A stretch of 64,000 nt of DNA from Oceaniferula flava (GCF_016811075.1 NZ_JAFBGL010000012.1:43398-107397), one strand, 5' to 3'; numbered from the stretch's first letter, positions 1-11,420 are shown. Translations and numbers: made by a program. Notes: generated by a model not told the origin, from the letters alone.

Positions 1-294
1 ACGAATCAAGCCACCATTTTCAGCGGTCAAACCTTCGGTCTGCGCCTGCATTCCCTGCCAGGTGAACAACTCAAAATGTGTCTCAGCCCCAATCGCCTCT
101 CCCACTGTGTCCCCAAGGAACACACGGAAATCATCGCTGTGGAGGTAGGATTTCAGCCAAAAATAACCACCAAAGCCTGCAAGAAGCACCGCCAGCACCA
201 GTATCGCTATCATGCGCGGTAACCAGCCGAATCCGCCTTTCCCTCTGGAACTCGAACTACCACCGGATTTTCTTCTCTGAGCTCTTCTCGACAT
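1..294 (-). CDS. Membrane-anchored protein, C-terminus beyond window edge
   Basis: This minus-strand gene starts at the ATG whose first base is 294 and stays open for 98 codons to base 1, so only its N-terminus is seen. The first 20 residues are rich in Arg, Ser and Gly (MSRRAQRRKSGG...). One membrane helix follows (about residues 27-47, MIAILVLAVLLAGFGGYFWL), and then a soluble part reading HSDDFRVFLGDTVGEAIGAE. A short basic tail, one helix and a periplasmic domain resemble AsmA-like or other anchored envelope proteins, but too little is visible to assign a family. It is divergent from the ABC transporter gene at 423, with about 130 nt between them for both promoters. That the frame is real is supported by its composition and start context; the function is unknown. 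Confidence 0.7.
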   Translation of the reverse strand, partial: MSRRAQRRKSGGSSSSRGKGGFGWLPRMIAILVLAVLLAGFGGYFWLKSYLHSDDFRVFLGDTVGEAIGAETHFELFTWQGMQAQTEGLTAENGGLIR

Positions 295-422
295 AGCGGC
301 AATCTAACGTTCACCATCAAATCCACAAGTTTTCTTCTCGCCACCATTCGCAACTTTCCCTAGTTAACCTTGTTTAAACCGACTGCTAACTACCAGTCCT
401 CCCCAACATACCTGATTCCACC

Positions 423-2288
423 GTGCTCGAACTCAAAGACGTCTGCTTCTCTATTCAAAAGGATGGTGAACCCATCAATCTCATCGACAACGTATCGATC
501 GATATCCCACGCGGCCATTTCATGGCCATTGTCGGCCCCTCAGGTTGCGGTAAAACCACCCTTTTAAAAACCATCGCCGGGCTCAATGAGGAGTCCGCTG
601 GCGATCTCATCTGGAACGGCCGAAACCTCGCGGAGGAGAAAGATTTCGACCCTGCGGAAATCGGCTACGTCCCCCAGTTTTCCATCGCCTACGATCAACT
701 CACCGTCGACGAATCCATCGAGTCCGCCACGCGCCTGCGTGTGAAGACTCGCAATGTCGCGGAGCTGGATAATCGCATCGACCGCATTCTCGAGGAAACC
801 GGCCTGGCCACCTTGGCGGATCGCCCCGTAAAGGTGCTTTCCGGTGGGCAAAAACGCCGACTCGGACTGGCCATGGAGCTGGTCACCGGCCCCCACCTCC
901 TGCTCTGCGATGAGGTGACTTCGGGCCTCGACCCCCGCTCGGAACGCGACATCGTGCGACTGCTGCACCAGCTTTCCAGAAAGGACGGTCGCTCGGTCAT
1001 CTCCGTCACCCACTCACTCGCCCACCTGGAGCTTTATGATTCCATCCTGGTGCTGCACGAAGGTCGGGTCGCCTACCACGGACCACCGGAGGGGCTGACC
1101 CATTACTTTTCTGTCGACGACATGGAAGAGGTCTATCCGCAACTGGCCAAACAACGGTCGGACAAGTGGCAGAGCTCATGGCTGAAACACCGCGAGGCTT
1201 ACTACGGCAAGTTGGAAGCCAAGCGCCAGAAGCAGATCGAAGAAGGCACGCTCTCGGTGCCGGACGATGTGCTGAAGCAGAAAATGTCAACCTCCCAAGC
1301 CCTCTCGGAGAAACTCGACGAGGAGCCCAAACCACGGCGCAAAAAACGATCCAAAAGCGATACCGCACCGCTCGACGATCCAGCCGGCGATGATGCCATC
1401 GTGCGCGAGGCCACGGAGCTGGTGCCTATGCCCGGCGTGTTCAGCCAGTTCAGCACCCTGCTCAGCCGCCGCTGGAAGATCTTCTTCCGCGACCGGGGCC
1501 AAGTTTTCCTGCAGCTTTCCATCCTCGTCTGTTTCCCCATCCTCGTCGCCCTCTTCAGCGATCGCGGGAATGAGAACATCAAACGCTTCTCCGATCGGCA
1601 AGAAGGCTTGCTGCAGCAGATCACCGAGGAATCGATGGTCAAGGCCAGCTACCTCAGTGTGGGCTCCGCAGTCTCCGGCATTGTCATGTTCCAGGTGGTG
1701 CTGCTTTCCCTCATGGGATCGAACAACTCCGCCCGTGAAGTCGCCGGCGAACGCTTGATCTTCGAGAAAGAAAAATTTGGAGGCATCCGCCCATCCGCCT
1801 ACCTCGCCAGTAAGGTCGCCTTCCTCGGAAGTTTGATCCTCATCCAGTCCTTGTGGATGGCCATCTTCGTGCAGCAGTTCTGGAAATTCCCGGACGGCAC
1901 CGACACCGGCTTCCTCGATCACACCGTCTTCCTCGTCATGGTCAATGCGGCGATGACCTTCGTCTGCCTCGGCATTTCCTCGCTGATGAAGACCGCCGAG
2001 CAGTCATCCCTGCTTTCCATTTACCTCGTGGGCTTCCAGCTGCCGCTCTCCGGCGCAGTCCTCGCGCTGCCAGAAAGCATCGAAAGCATCACCCGTCCGT
2101 TCATCTCCGCTTACTGGGCATGGTCCGGTAGCATTGATTCGATGAACCCAAGCTACCGCAATGCCATCGATGCCGTCACCGAAACCTCCTTCCAGAGTGC
2201 CGATGCCTGCCACTACCTGCTGGCCATCCACATTGCACTGGGACTCATCGCCTCCTACATCGGCCTCAAACGCCACCAGTGGGACTAA
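423..2288 (+). CDS. ABCG-type half transporter (ATPase fused to ABC-2 permease)
   Basis: One 621-residue chain holds an ABC ATPase followed by a membrane domain, the order of ABCG/White half transporters. Walker A is GPSGCGKTT (residues 38-46), the signature LSGGQ (139-143) and Walker B LLLCDE (159-164), with the H-loop at VTHSL. A charged linker (about 265-325, KPRRKKRSKSD) leads to an ABC-2 domain from about 345: one helix after FFRDRGQVFLQLSIL, then several between about 400 and 621. It would work as a dimer in the inner membrane, exporting a substrate the sequence does not reveal. The start is GTG and no strong Shine-Dalgarno sequence is seen. The gene stands alone, 109 nt before a small membrane protein gene. 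Confidence 0.9.
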   Translation: MLELKDVCFSIQKDGEPINLIDNVSIDIPRGHFMAIVGPSGCGKTTLLKTIAGLNEESAGDLIWNGRNLAEEKDFDPAEIGYVPQFSIAYDQLTVDESIESATRLRVKTRNVAELDNRIDRILEETGLATLADRPVKVLSGGQKRRLGLAMELVTGPHLLLCDEVTSGLDPRSERDIVRLLHQLSRKDGRSVISVTHSLAHLELYDSILVLHEGRVAYHGPPEGLTHYFSVDDMEEVYPQLAKQRSDKWQSSWLKHREAYYGKLEAKRQKQIEEGTLSVPDDVLKQKMSTSQALSEKLDEEPKPRRKKRSKSDTAPLDDPAGDDAIVREATELVPMPGVFSQFSTLLSRRWKIFFRDRGQVFLQLSILVCFPILVALFSDRGNENIKRFSDRQEGLLQQITEESMVKASYLSVGSAVSGIVMFQVVLLSLMGSNNSAREVAGERLIFEKEKFGGIRPSAYLASKVAFLGSLILIQSLWMAIFVQQFWKFPDGTDTGFLDHTVFLVMVNAAMTFVCLGISSLMKTAEQSSLLSIYLVGFQLPLSGAVLALPESIESITRPFISAYWAWSGSIDSMNPSYRNAIDAVTETSFQSADACHYLLAIHIALGLIASYIGLKRHQWD

Positions 2289-2397
2289 TCGACCGATTTC
2301 CCCATTCCAACGACTCAATTAACTTCATTCACACCGTTCGTCTTTCTGAGCAATCACTCGGATTTTAGAACTCCAATATTCGACCTTCCCACCCACC

Positions 2398-2817
2398 ATG
2401 GCCCGCAGATCCAGATCCTCGCAGAAAAGTAAAAGTAACACCGCCGTTTATATCATCGTCGCCGCCGCCGTTCTCGGTGCTCTGGTAGTCGGTAAAATCA
2501 TCCTCGATAAACGCGCCCAGCATTTTTCCAATCTCAGCGAACTCTCCATCACCGACTTCCAGAATAATGCCAATAGCTTGAGCGGAAATGAATACCGAGT
2601 CTCCGGCAAAATCGTCGAGAAACTGAAATGGACGTCCGACCGTGGCCAGCTCATCAGCCTGGCCACCGAACAGGGCGACGGCGAGGAAGGTGTGCTCGGC
2701 ATCATGGTGCCAGCAGGCATCGATCAAGTGAATCTCGAAAAAGGCCACTCCTACACCTTCAAAGTCGAAATCAACCGCGAGGGATTGCCTGTTGCGCTCG
2801 ATGTTAAAGCGAAGTAA
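2398..2817 (+). CDS. Small single-pass membrane protein
   Basis: This 139-residue protein has a basic N-terminus (MARRSRSSQKSKS), one membrane helix at about residues 15-33 (AVYIIVAAAVLGALVVGKII) and a soluble domain of about 100 residues. In the soluble part, the stretch from YRVSGKIVEKLKW to YTFKVEINREGLPVALDVK reads like alternating strands of a small OB-like barrel, loosely like the haem chaperone CcmE. It has no His haem ligand, so CcmE function is not claimed. It lies 31 nt upstream of a secreted coiled-coil/TPR-like protein gene and is probably co-transcribed with it. No family recognised. Confidence 0.75.
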   Translation: MARRSRSSQKSKSNTAVYIIVAAAVLGALVVGKIILDKRAQHFSNLSELSITDFQNNANSLSGNEYRVSGKIVEKLKWTSDRGQLISLATEQGDGEEGVLGIMVPAGIDQVNLEKGHSYTFKVEINREGLPVALDVKAK

Positions 2818-2848
2818 TCTTATCCACTCACAGCCACGTCCCACTGAT

Positions 2849-4819
2849 ATGAAAAACTCCAGTCTTCACAGTCATCTCCAGCGTCCACTATCGCAGCGGC
2901 TGCTCACTCTTGCCGCCCTGCCCTGCCTCGCGCTTCCAGCAGTGGCTCAAGTCTATAATCCCACGAAAGGCACCAACACCCCTGCCGCAACTCCAGCAGC
3001 AGGCGGCGGTGACACCACCATCGTGCGCGATAAGAAAAAGGCCGACTCCCCCTACGGCAATGAAGTTCCCTTCATCGATCCTACCCAGGAAACCATCAGC
3101 CTGATGGGTCACACCTTCAATTTGGGCGACAACCGCCTGGGCGGTCAGTTCGAGTCTTACCTCGCTGACACCCCCAACACCGATGCTGCAGCCCAAGAAT
3201 ACCGAGAAACCATCGATGCCATTCTCAAAGCTGTCTCACCTCACACCACCGGAGTTTCCATCCGCCAAAAGCTGATCAACGGCTTCGCCCTGCTGCCACG
3301 TGCATCCTCCTACCCTGGCGATGGTCGTATCTGTGATTCGCTGTCGAATGCCATCTACGCAGCCATGCTCTCCAAGGGGGCCATCAGCAACTCGAAGGAC
3401 TACATCGAAAGCCTCGAAAAGGAGAAGAAACGCATCATCTACAATGCCGATGTACTTGCGCGCAAACAGGATCTCACCGAGACGGAAACCAGCACTCAAG
3501 GGGGTAGACAAGGAAAAGGTAAAAAGACCACCGTCGAGAAATCCGCCGAGACCTTCGAACTCCAGGACATGCAGAAACGCATCTTGGAAATTGAAGCCCT
3601 GAAGAAAATGCACCAGGCCAAGGACGAGGTAAACATCGTGCAGGCCAAGATCCAGTATCAGGCACTGCTGGCCCAGCTCTTCGTTCAGCGCCGCTTCGAA
3701 CACGTCGTCATCGGAACCCGCTTCTACAATCTCATTTTCCGCGATGGCGACAGCAAGATGCGCCTGAAGAAAAACTCGGATGTTGCCAAGTTCTTCGGCG
3801 AAGGACTCGGTGTCGATCCTACCGTGACAGGACTCGATTCCGCCGCCAATGAGGCCATCCGCAAGGTGCAGACCTTTGTGGCCGCCTTCCACAATCACGT
3901 TTCACACAATGAGCTGCACTCCGCCTCACGCCGACTCACCGAGGCCTTTGCCATCGGCGAGTTCCTGCCTGCGGTGCAAACTGTGCCAGCCGGAGACCGC
4001 CGCAAGATCCTCGAATACGTTCGCGACGGCCACGCTCTGGTGAAAGCCATGGATGTGCACGATTACGCTCGCGCCAAAGTTCTTCTCGAGTCGTTGAAAA
4101 AGCAATCCAGCGACTTCGATTCCACCAAGGCCGAGGGAGCCATCGCCGCCTACACCCGGGTGTCAGATGGCCACGTCCGTGCCGCCAAGATCGCTCTGAT
4201 GCAGGGAGATCAGGAAAAATTCCAGACCGAATTGAAAAATGCCACCCAAGTCTGGCCCACCAACCCTAGCTTGGTAGAAATCGACGAACGCCTCGATTCT
4301 ATGCTCAGCAAGGGCGACACAGCCAAAACATTGCTGGACGACTTCGACCGCCTGCTGAGCGAAAGCAACTACCGCGAGATCTTCAAGCGCCAGTATGAGT
4401 TCGTGCCCGTGGTGAAAGACGATAGCGAACGCAAGGACGCCGTCGCCCAGATCATCAAGAACATCCACCGCATCGATGGCTCCATCATCCAGGCCAAGGA
4501 GTTTTCCAAAATTGGCAACGATTACGCCGCCTGGGAAAGTCTCGCCACCCTGCGTGAGGAATTTCCCAAGGATCCGGAGCTGCTGCGCCAATTGGAAAAG
4601 CTGTCATCGAAAGTCGCCAACTTCACCGTCGCCCTGACCCGCGCCAAGGAATTTGAAACCAACGATCTGAACCCACAAACCGGCTCGGCCCTCGCTTGGT
4701 ATCTCGAAGCCAAAGGCATCTACCCGGACAGCAAGTTCGCCCAGGAAGGCATCGACCGCTTGGTCAAACGCATCCTCCCCGAGCCAGGCGACGAAACACC
4801 GATCACCACCACAGAATAG
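2849..4819 (+). CDS. Secreted helical/TPR-like protein
   Basis: The ATG at 2849 was chosen over an upstream in-frame start at 2792 because it begins a good signal peptide (MKNSSLHSHLQRPLSQRLL then TLAALPCLALPAVAQ, cleavage near AVAQ-V) and avoids overlap with the previous gene. The mature protein is 656 residues minus the signal. It has a low-complexity Pro/Ala/Thr region, then mostly amphipathic helices with heptad-like charge (DMQKRILEIEALKKMHQAKD). The second half has TPR-like helical pairs (WESLATLREEFPKDPELLRQ). No catalytic motif is visible. It is probably a periplasmic or exported scaffold. A pair of hairpins follows the stop codon. Confidence 0.75.
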   Translation: MKNSSLHSHLQRPLSQRLLTLAALPCLALPAVAQVYNPTKGTNTPAATPAAGGGDTTIVRDKKKADSPYGNEVPFIDPTQETISLMGHTFNLGDNRLGGQFESYLADTPNTDAAAQEYRETIDAILKAVSPHTTGVSIRQKLINGFALLPRASSYPGDGRICDSLSNAIYAAMLSKGAISNSKDYIESLEKEKKRIIYNADVLARKQDLTETETSTQGGRQGKGKKTTVEKSAETFELQDMQKRILEIEALKKMHQAKDEVNIVQAKIQYQALLAQLFVQRRFEHVVIGTRFYNLIFRDGDSKMRLKKNSDVAKFFGEGLGVDPTVTGLDSAANEAIRKVQTFVAAFHNHVSHNELHSASRRLTEAFAIGEFLPAVQTVPAGDRRKILEYVRDGHALVKAMDVHDYARAKVLLESLKKQSSDFDSTKAEGAIAAYTRVSDGHVRAAKIALMQGDQEKFQTELKNATQVWPTNPSLVEIDERLDSMLSKGDTAKTLLDDFDRLLSESNYREIFKRQYEFVPVVKDDSERKDAVAQIIKNIHRIDGSIIQAKEFSKIGNDYAAWESLATLREEFPKDPELLRQLEKLSSKVANFTVALTRAKEFETNDLNPQTGSALAWYLEAKGIYPDSKFAQEGIDRLVKRILPEPGDETPITTTE

Positions 4820-4846
4820 CCTGTCCCTGACGGGCCCTCTGGCTAG

Positions 4847-4904
4847 CCGTGAAGCCTCTGATACTTCACGGAACAAAGCTTCACCCATGCCCAGCATGGG
4901 TGAA
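4847..4904 (+). terminator. Tandem hairpins after the helical-protein gene
   Basis: Two perfect inverted repeats lie back to back. CCGTGAAG at 4847-4854 pairs with CTTCACGG at 4864-4871 (9-nt loop), and TTCACCCATGC at 4880-4890 pairs with GCATGGGTGAA at 4894-4904 (3-nt loop). They sit 27 nt past the stop at 4819. No T-run follows, so a factor-dependent terminator or an mRNA 3'-end stabiliser is more likely than a classic intrinsic terminator. Confidence 0.5.
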
Positions 4905-5038
4905 TGTGGTTATAGATCCCTTTCACATGTTGGAAGTCGCTGCTTGAGCTGCAGCTCCGTAGCCGATTTCTGCCTCGACGGAGCGGAGGAGCTTGATAGA
5001 TTTACAATCTAACCACCTCTCTTACGGTGCCCTAAGTC

Positions 5039-5587
5039 ATGATCCTCGACGCTATCATTGGTCTTTTTATAGCGCTGGCCAGCGCTCTGGCCGCAAGCGT
5101 CGCCGTGATCTTTGTCCCGCTCATCAACCTCGCGGCCCTTGGGGTCGAAGCGGTGATCGGCCTTTTCGTCTCGGGTTTCAGTTTGGGACGAATCCGTCGC
5201 GATAAGGACGAAGCAAAGTCGACAGGATCTGTGATTGTGAGCATCGTGACGCTGCTGCTTATCCTTGGAGCCATCACTTACTTTTTCGTCGCGCCGGTGG
5301 TGATGAATCGGCAAGTCACCTTGGTGGCGGAGGACGGCCATAGCCTGCCCTACGCGGCCTTGATGATTCATACCGACAGCGGAACGCAGCATCAGCGGAC
5401 GGACAAGGCGGGCAACATCGTGATCCCACGTTTTGCCACCAACGCCATCACCGTGAAAGACCCTCGATATGTCGAGCGCACTTGGGCGAAGTCCGAGATC
5501 GAGCCTGAGTTGGTGGTCGGACGGACCGTGTTAGGAGCCAGCTTGGATACTCTCGCCGACAAACTGCTCAAACCTGCCCAGGAGTGA
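5039..5587 (+). CDS. Membrane protein with small extracytoplasmic domain
   Basis: A 182-residue protein with strongly hydrophobic stretches at about 1-50 (MILDAIIGLFIALASALAAS onward) and 65-90 (SVIVSIVTLLLILGAITYFF). A C-terminal domain of about 90 residues begins RQVTLVAEDGHSLPYAALMI, which resembles a carboxypeptidase-regulatory or transthyretin-like strand pattern (a GxxLPYA..I.T..G...TDKAGN motif). It may display a small beta-sandwich outside the membrane. No operon partner is evident, since the gene is preceded by 219 nt with two hairpins and followed 70 nt later by a secreted protein gene. Function unknown. Confidence 0.75.
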   Translation: MILDAIIGLFIALASALAASVAVIFVPLINLAALGVEAVIGLFVSGFSLGRIRRDKDEAKSTGSVIVSIVTLLLILGAITYFFVAPVVMNRQVTLVAEDGHSLPYAALMIHTDSGTQHQRTDKAGNIVIPRFATNAITVKDPRYVERTWAKSEIEPELVVGRTVLGASLDTLADKLLKPAQE

Positions 5588-5660
5588 ACTCAGGAACGCC
5601 CCATCCACCCCATTGCCACTACCCCACCTGGCTAGAACATACCCACGCCCCAACACCATG

Positions 5661-6038
5661 ATGAAAACATCCTACCTCGCCCTCGCGCTCCTCGCGCTAA
5701 CGACATTGAGCAGCTCAGCTCTTGAAGCTCCCAAGGAACCAGCCTCCGCCTTGAAAGTTTTGCTCGATGCTACCCAGAACAAAGATCTCGAGAAATTTGA
5801 ATCGGTCTGCAACGAAGTCATGCAACAGGCCATGACGGAAGAGACGATGGCCGCGGTGTCACAGCGCTTTGCTGAGTTCTTGAAACAAGGATATCAAGCC
5901 TGCTACATGGGCTCGCTCGATCGCAAATCGGTGAAAACATTCTATTGGAAGCTGGATTTCAAGACCGATGGCCGCCCCGACATGCTCGCCGAACTGTCCA
6001 TGAAAGACGGCAAGGTAGCCGGTTTCTTTATTCGTTAG
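5661..6038 (+). CDS. Small secreted protein
   Basis: Two adjacent ATGs (5658 and 5661) begin a signal peptide (MKTSYLALALLALTTLSSSALE). The longer in-frame start at 5613 would put extra residues in front of it and was rejected. The mature part of about 105 residues has a helical first half (LKVLLDATQNKDLEKFESVC) and a C-terminal strand pattern (VKTFYWKLDFKTDGRPDMLA, then LSMKDGKVAGFFIR). That layout resembles NTF2-like or DUF3887-type folds, which is a tentative resemblance only. Two Cys residues could form a disulfide after export. Function unknown. Confidence 0.7.
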   Translation: MKTSYLALALLALTTLSSSALEAPKEPASALKVLLDATQNKDLEKFESVCNEVMQQAMTEETMAAVSQRFAEFLKQGYQACYMGSLDRKSVKTFYWKLDFKTDGRPDMLAELSMKDGKVAGFFIR

Positions 6039-6179
6039 GTGCTGATTCAACTTTTTGGACCCAAAGCGCAACACACGCTCATTACAAAACCACATCCGCA
6101 TTTTTGTTAGGAAAATTACCGATTTCAACCATGCCTTTACAGGTAAACAACTAGCCAGAATCGCTTTCTTGCTACGGCA

Positions 6180-6563
6180 ATGATCTCCAAGAAAAAATCA
6201 CGAACAGTCACTGTCGACGACACGCTATTCCGTCACAAGATCTCTACCACTCCTCAAAGCAAGGGGATTTACCGTCTGAATATCACTGTCCAGAGTGAAG
6301 AGCATAATGCCACTAAGCTGATTGTTGCCGGCTTAATCCAAAAAGACCATTCAATCCTCCCCCTTGTTGACTCACAGGAGGGAGAATATTATCCAACAGT
6401 GACACGACACGAGGTCGAGTGGTGTGTCAGAGAAGCTATTAATAGTGGATGGGATTACAGAGCCAAGGGTGAACCATTTATTCTGAAAGTCACCAACGAG
6501 ATCTTTCGGCTCGGGTTTTGGTCCACTGAAAAATCAGACAACCCAGTCATCAAGCCGACTTAA
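6180..6563 (+). CDS. Hypothetical protein, AT-richer than neighbours
   Basis: A 127-residue soluble protein starting at ATG 6180. It has no signal peptide or membrane helix. Recognisable elements are a basic N-terminus (MISKKKSRTVTVDD), alternating strands (YRLNITVQSEEHNATKLIVA) and a helix with HEVEWCVREAINSGWDY. By eye the codon use is richer in A and T than its neighbours, which hints at separate ancestry. No family recognised. It lies between two secreted-protein genes with gaps of 141 and 31 nt. Confidence 0.65.
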   Translation: MISKKKSRTVTVDDTLFRHKISTTPQSKGIYRLNITVQSEEHNATKLIVAGLIQKDHSILPLVDSQEGEYYPTVTRHEVEWCVREAINSGWDYRAKGEPFILKVTNEIFRLGFWSTEKSDNPVIKPT

Positions 6564-6594
6564 GCCCCCCAGCCCCTGTGCAAATCGCCCAAAT

Positions 6595-7137
6595 ATGAAA
6601 CCGTTGATCACCTGGCTCGTTCTGTTACTCAGCGGGCTAACAGCCTATGCCACCCCCTCTGAACCGGTGACCAAAGAAGATGCCATCGCAGCGTTTCGGG
6701 AATATCGAAGGGGCGTGAAATTGATCACAGCAATCCACAGCGACCTGATGCAGGCGTCATGGACCGCCACCGCAGACAAGAAGCTTGAGATCACGGCCCA
6801 GCAGAAGGTGGATTACCAACAAGCGCGGAAGCACCTTCAGAAATCGATTAGCCTCAATCCCTATTTCCCAGACGCCTACGTATTCCTCGCCAACTCCTAC
6901 TGGGAGCTGGAAAACGATCTGCAGCAGACTCTGACACATTACAGCAAGGCGCTCGAAATTGACCCTGACTACGACGATGTCATCTCCGCCCGAGGACAGG
7001 TGTTGATCCTGCTCAAACGCACTGCTGATGCCGAAAAAGATTTGCAGCGGCTCGAAGCGCTGGAGTCGGATCACGCTTCCGCACTCCGCGAGCAAATCGC
7101 CGAGCTCAAAACCCAACGCAAGCAAAGCAGGGAATAA
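6595..7137 (+). CDS. Secreted TPR protein
   Basis: This 180-residue protein has a signal peptide (MKPLITWLVLLLSGLTAYAT) and about two tetratricopeptide repeats: residues 75-105 (ARKHLQKSISLNPYFPDAYV, FLANSYWE) and 110-140 (QTLTHYSKALEIDPDYDDVI, SARGQVL). A further helix pair and a charged tail follow. The TPR consensus (A..Y..AL.IDP....) is clear, so a periplasmic protein-protein adaptor is likely. Partner unknown. The gene follows the AT-rich hypothetical by 31 nt. Confidence 0.8.
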   Translation: MKPLITWLVLLLSGLTAYATPSEPVTKEDAIAAFREYRRGVKLITAIHSDLMQASWTATADKKLEITAQQKVDYQQARKHLQKSISLNPYFPDAYVFLANSYWELENDLQQTLTHYSKALEIDPDYDDVISARGQVLILLKRTADAEKDLQRLEALESDHASALREQIAELKTQRKQSRE

Positions 7138-7269
7138 ACGCCTGCCCGACGTCGCGGCCAACAGGGCATCCAGCACTTCTCCTTGAAATCATGGCCTATT
7201 TCCTGTAGTGAGAAGTCGTCGTCAACGCTCAGCTCGCTGACGCGCCTCAGTCCATTCGGAACCCATTCC

Positions 7270-7938
7270 ATGCGCCCGATTACACCCGTTCAGATCGTCA
7301 TCGGTGGATGTCTGTTAGCATTTGGTGCCTCATTTCTGAATACCGGCTTTCTTCTTTCCACGGGAGCCTCGGTCAGTCACCTCACTGGGGACATCGCGAG
7401 GATTGGTTCCGGCCTCTCCAACCTCGGCAGTTCCTCCGGCAGCCACATTTTCAACGTCACGTCAGCGGCCTTGGGTTTCATCACAGGAGCGATTATCTCA
7501 GGCTTCCTACTCCACCACCCGACGGTGGAAATCAGCAAACCCTACGGTCGGATCTTATCGGTGTTAGGCATCTGCTTACTCATTTCTTATGCCACCTATT
7601 CCAGTGCCCCGGTCCTCTCGATCACCATCGCCAGTGCCGTCTGCGGGGCGCAGAATGCTCTGGCCAGCCGATACCGCGGCGTGGTGCTGCGAACCACTCA
7701 CCTGACAGGCCTATTCACCGACTTTGGCATCCACTTGGGCATGAAGCTACGTGGCCATACCGTGGAAGGCTGGAAACTCCTGATCCCTATCTGCCTGACA
7801 TGCTCCTTCCTCGTCGGCGCCGTCATCAGCAGCGCAGTGGCTTTGAACGCCTTGGGAAATTGGCTGTTGCTAGCTGGGATCGGTTACCTGCTCGGAGGTA
7901 TGGCGTGGAGTTTTTATAAACGAACAAGAAGTGAATAA
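7270..7938 (+). CDS. DUF1275 (YoaK-type) integral membrane protein
   Basis: A 222-residue inner-membrane protein with about six helices. The start at 7270 (MRPITPVQIVIGG) fits the family; an upstream in-frame start at 7183 would add 29 polar residues and is rejected. DUF1275 hallmarks visible are an N-terminal helix ending in SHLTGD (family: ThlTGN), the central AVCGAQNALASRY segment and RTTHLTGLFTDFG in the second half, showing the internal duplication around T.LTG. Members are widespread and their transport role is unsettled. It stands alone, 47 nt before a small kinase-like gene. Confidence 0.85.
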   Translation: MRPITPVQIVIGGCLLAFGASFLNTGFLLSTGASVSHLTGDIARIGSGLSNLGSSSGSHIFNVTSAALGFITGAIISGFLLHHPTVEISKPYGRILSVLGICLLISYATYSSAPVLSITIASAVCGAQNALASRYRGVVLRTTHLTGLFTDFGIHLGMKLRGHTVEGWKLLIPICLTCSFLVGAVISSAVALNALGNWLLLAGIGYLLGGMAWSFYKRTRSE

Positions 7939-7985
7939 GTGACTCTATGAAACAGTAACCCCCGTTCATTCATCCCCCCCTCCAT

Positions 7986-8483
7986 ATGCGCGCAATCATC
8001 ACTGGCAACTCTGGCTCAGGAAAATCCACACTCGCGAAACGCTTGGCTGAGAATCACCAGATGGCCCACCTGGACCTCGATACTCTGGCCTGGAATGGCG
8101 ACACCCCACCTGCGCGACAGATTTTCTCGAAAAGCACGCGGGCTATCGACGACTTTCTAACCGCTAACAAAAACTGGGTCATCGAGGGCTGCTATGCCGA
8201 TCTCATTCGATACGCGGCGAAAAGCTCGACTCATTTCTACTTCATGAATCTCCCGACTGAGACCTGTCTGGAAAATTGCAGAAACCGTCCATGGGAAGCT
8301 CATAAATACCCATCTCCTGAGGCCCAGAACGCCATGCTCGAAATGTTACTTCAATGGGTGCGTGACTATACTCAACGGGACGATGATTTTTCCTATCAAT
8401 CACACCGCGATCTCTTTGACGCTTTCAACGGAAGTAAGTTCGAAATTTTAACGAACCAACAAGCTGCCGCCCTCACAAACTAG
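7986..8483 (+). CDS. P-loop kinase-like NTPase (adenylate/shikimate-kinase-like)
   Basis: A 165-residue single-domain protein. Walker A is GNSGSGKST at residues 7-15, followed by HLDLDTLAWNGDTPPAR, the substrate-side segment typical of small kinases annotated as AAA_17, FlaR-like or topology-modulation-like proteins. A second strand reads NWVIEGCYADLI, and a lid-like region contains NCRNRPWEAHKYPS. It probably phosphorylates a small molecule, but the substrate cannot be read from the sequence. The gene is not obviously in an operon. A 239-nt gap follows in which I recognise nothing. Confidence 0.8.
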   Translation: MRAIITGNSGSGKSTLAKRLAENHQMAHLDLDTLAWNGDTPPARQIFSKSTRAIDDFLTANKNWVIEGCYADLIRYAAKSSTHFYFMNLPTETCLENCRNRPWEAHKYPSPEAQNAMLEMLLQWVRDYTQRDDDFSYQSHRDLFDAFNGSKFEILTNQQAAALTN

Positions 8484-8722
8484 CAGCTAAGTTGAGCCCA
8501 CTCAACTCACCTCCGATCTCTGCGAAAACCTCTTTCGATCGCATCGTCTTGCAGCTCGGCCATTGAGCTTGGATAAGGATCTCCTCTGACGGACTATCTT
8601 TTCCTTGCCAGCTTCCGTTCAAATCCTATTCTGATCATTGCTACTATGAGTGAGGTTCATCGATCTCACCAGTTCTTCTAGCAAAGTCGCTGAGCGTTTT
8701 TACACACACAACCACCCTCTTC

Positions 8723-10753
<2,031 letters not shown>

Positions 10754-10777
10754 GACGTTGGCAGTTGTTACAGCACT

Positions 10778-11305
10778 ATGTCGGCAACTGCACCCAAGAA
10801 GCACGAGAGTGGAAATCGCTCACCACAACACCAATTTCGTGTGCCCAGTGCCGCGGAGGTGACACGTGTCAAAGCCGGCCCCAACCTCGGCCAGCGAGAC
10901 CGCTCCGTGCCGTATAAGAAGCCCTACGTGCTCGCAGTGCTTGCCACTCTGTTATTCTATTTACTTATTCTCGCGGTAGGCACGGCGGCTCTCGCATTTG
11001 CCCTCACAGCGCAAGAAGGGCAAACACGGAATGCTTATCTCATCGCCGGTCTGTTAGCAGCGACTGCCTTCACATGGCTGGTCGCCTACCTCCTCCGCCG
11101 TAGGGCTACCTGTCCCCTCTGTAAGTGCACTCCATTGCTCGATAACCTGGCGCTGAAACACCAGAAGGCCCGTAAAATCTGGCCATTGAACTACGGCAAC
11201 AGCGCCGTGCTCAGCATTCTTTGCACCCAGCGTATGCGCTGCATGTATTGCGGCACGCCCTTCGATATCCTGAAGGTCAAAAACAAGGAAGACATGGAAG
11301 GCTAA
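10778..11305 (+). CDS. Two-helix membrane protein with zinc-ribbon-like cysteines
   Basis: This 175-residue protein has a polar, positively charged N-terminus of about 47 residues, two adjacent helices (about 48-75 and 83-103: VLAVLATLLFYLLILAVGTA and LIAGLLAATAFTWLVAYLL) and a cytoplasmic-looking tail. The tail holds two Cys pairs, CPLCKC (about 112) and CMYC (about 157), in the pattern of a split zinc ribbon. Only 24 nt separate it from hppA, so it is probably co-transcribed. Whether it has anything to do with the pyrophosphatase is unknown. Confidence 0.75.
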   Translation: MSATAPKKHESGNRSPQHQFRVPSAAEVTRVKAGPNLGQRDRSVPYKKPYVLAVLATLLFYLLILAVGTAALAFALTAQEGQTRNAYLIAGLLAATAFTWLVAYLLRRRATCPLCKCTPLLDNLALKHQKARKIWPLNYGNSAVLSILCTQRMRCMYCGTPFDILKVKNKEDMEG

Positions 11306-11387
11306 GATCCCCGGCCGCTGGGCGATAGAGCCTTGCTCCACCATCAAGGACAGTGAGTGCTGGTTGGTTTGTCATTTTCAAAACGAC

Positions 11388-11420
11388 AAAAATGGGGGCC
11401 CGCACTAGGCGAACCCCCAC
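11388..11420 (-). terminator. Intrinsic terminator of the porin gene
   Basis: Read on the minus strand, TGGGGG pairs with CCCCCA, extended inward by two G-U pairs and CGC/GCG around the loop, and is followed directly by five T (11392-11388). It lies about 50 nt past the stop of the minus-strand porin gene, at the right place and orientation. Confidence 0.8.
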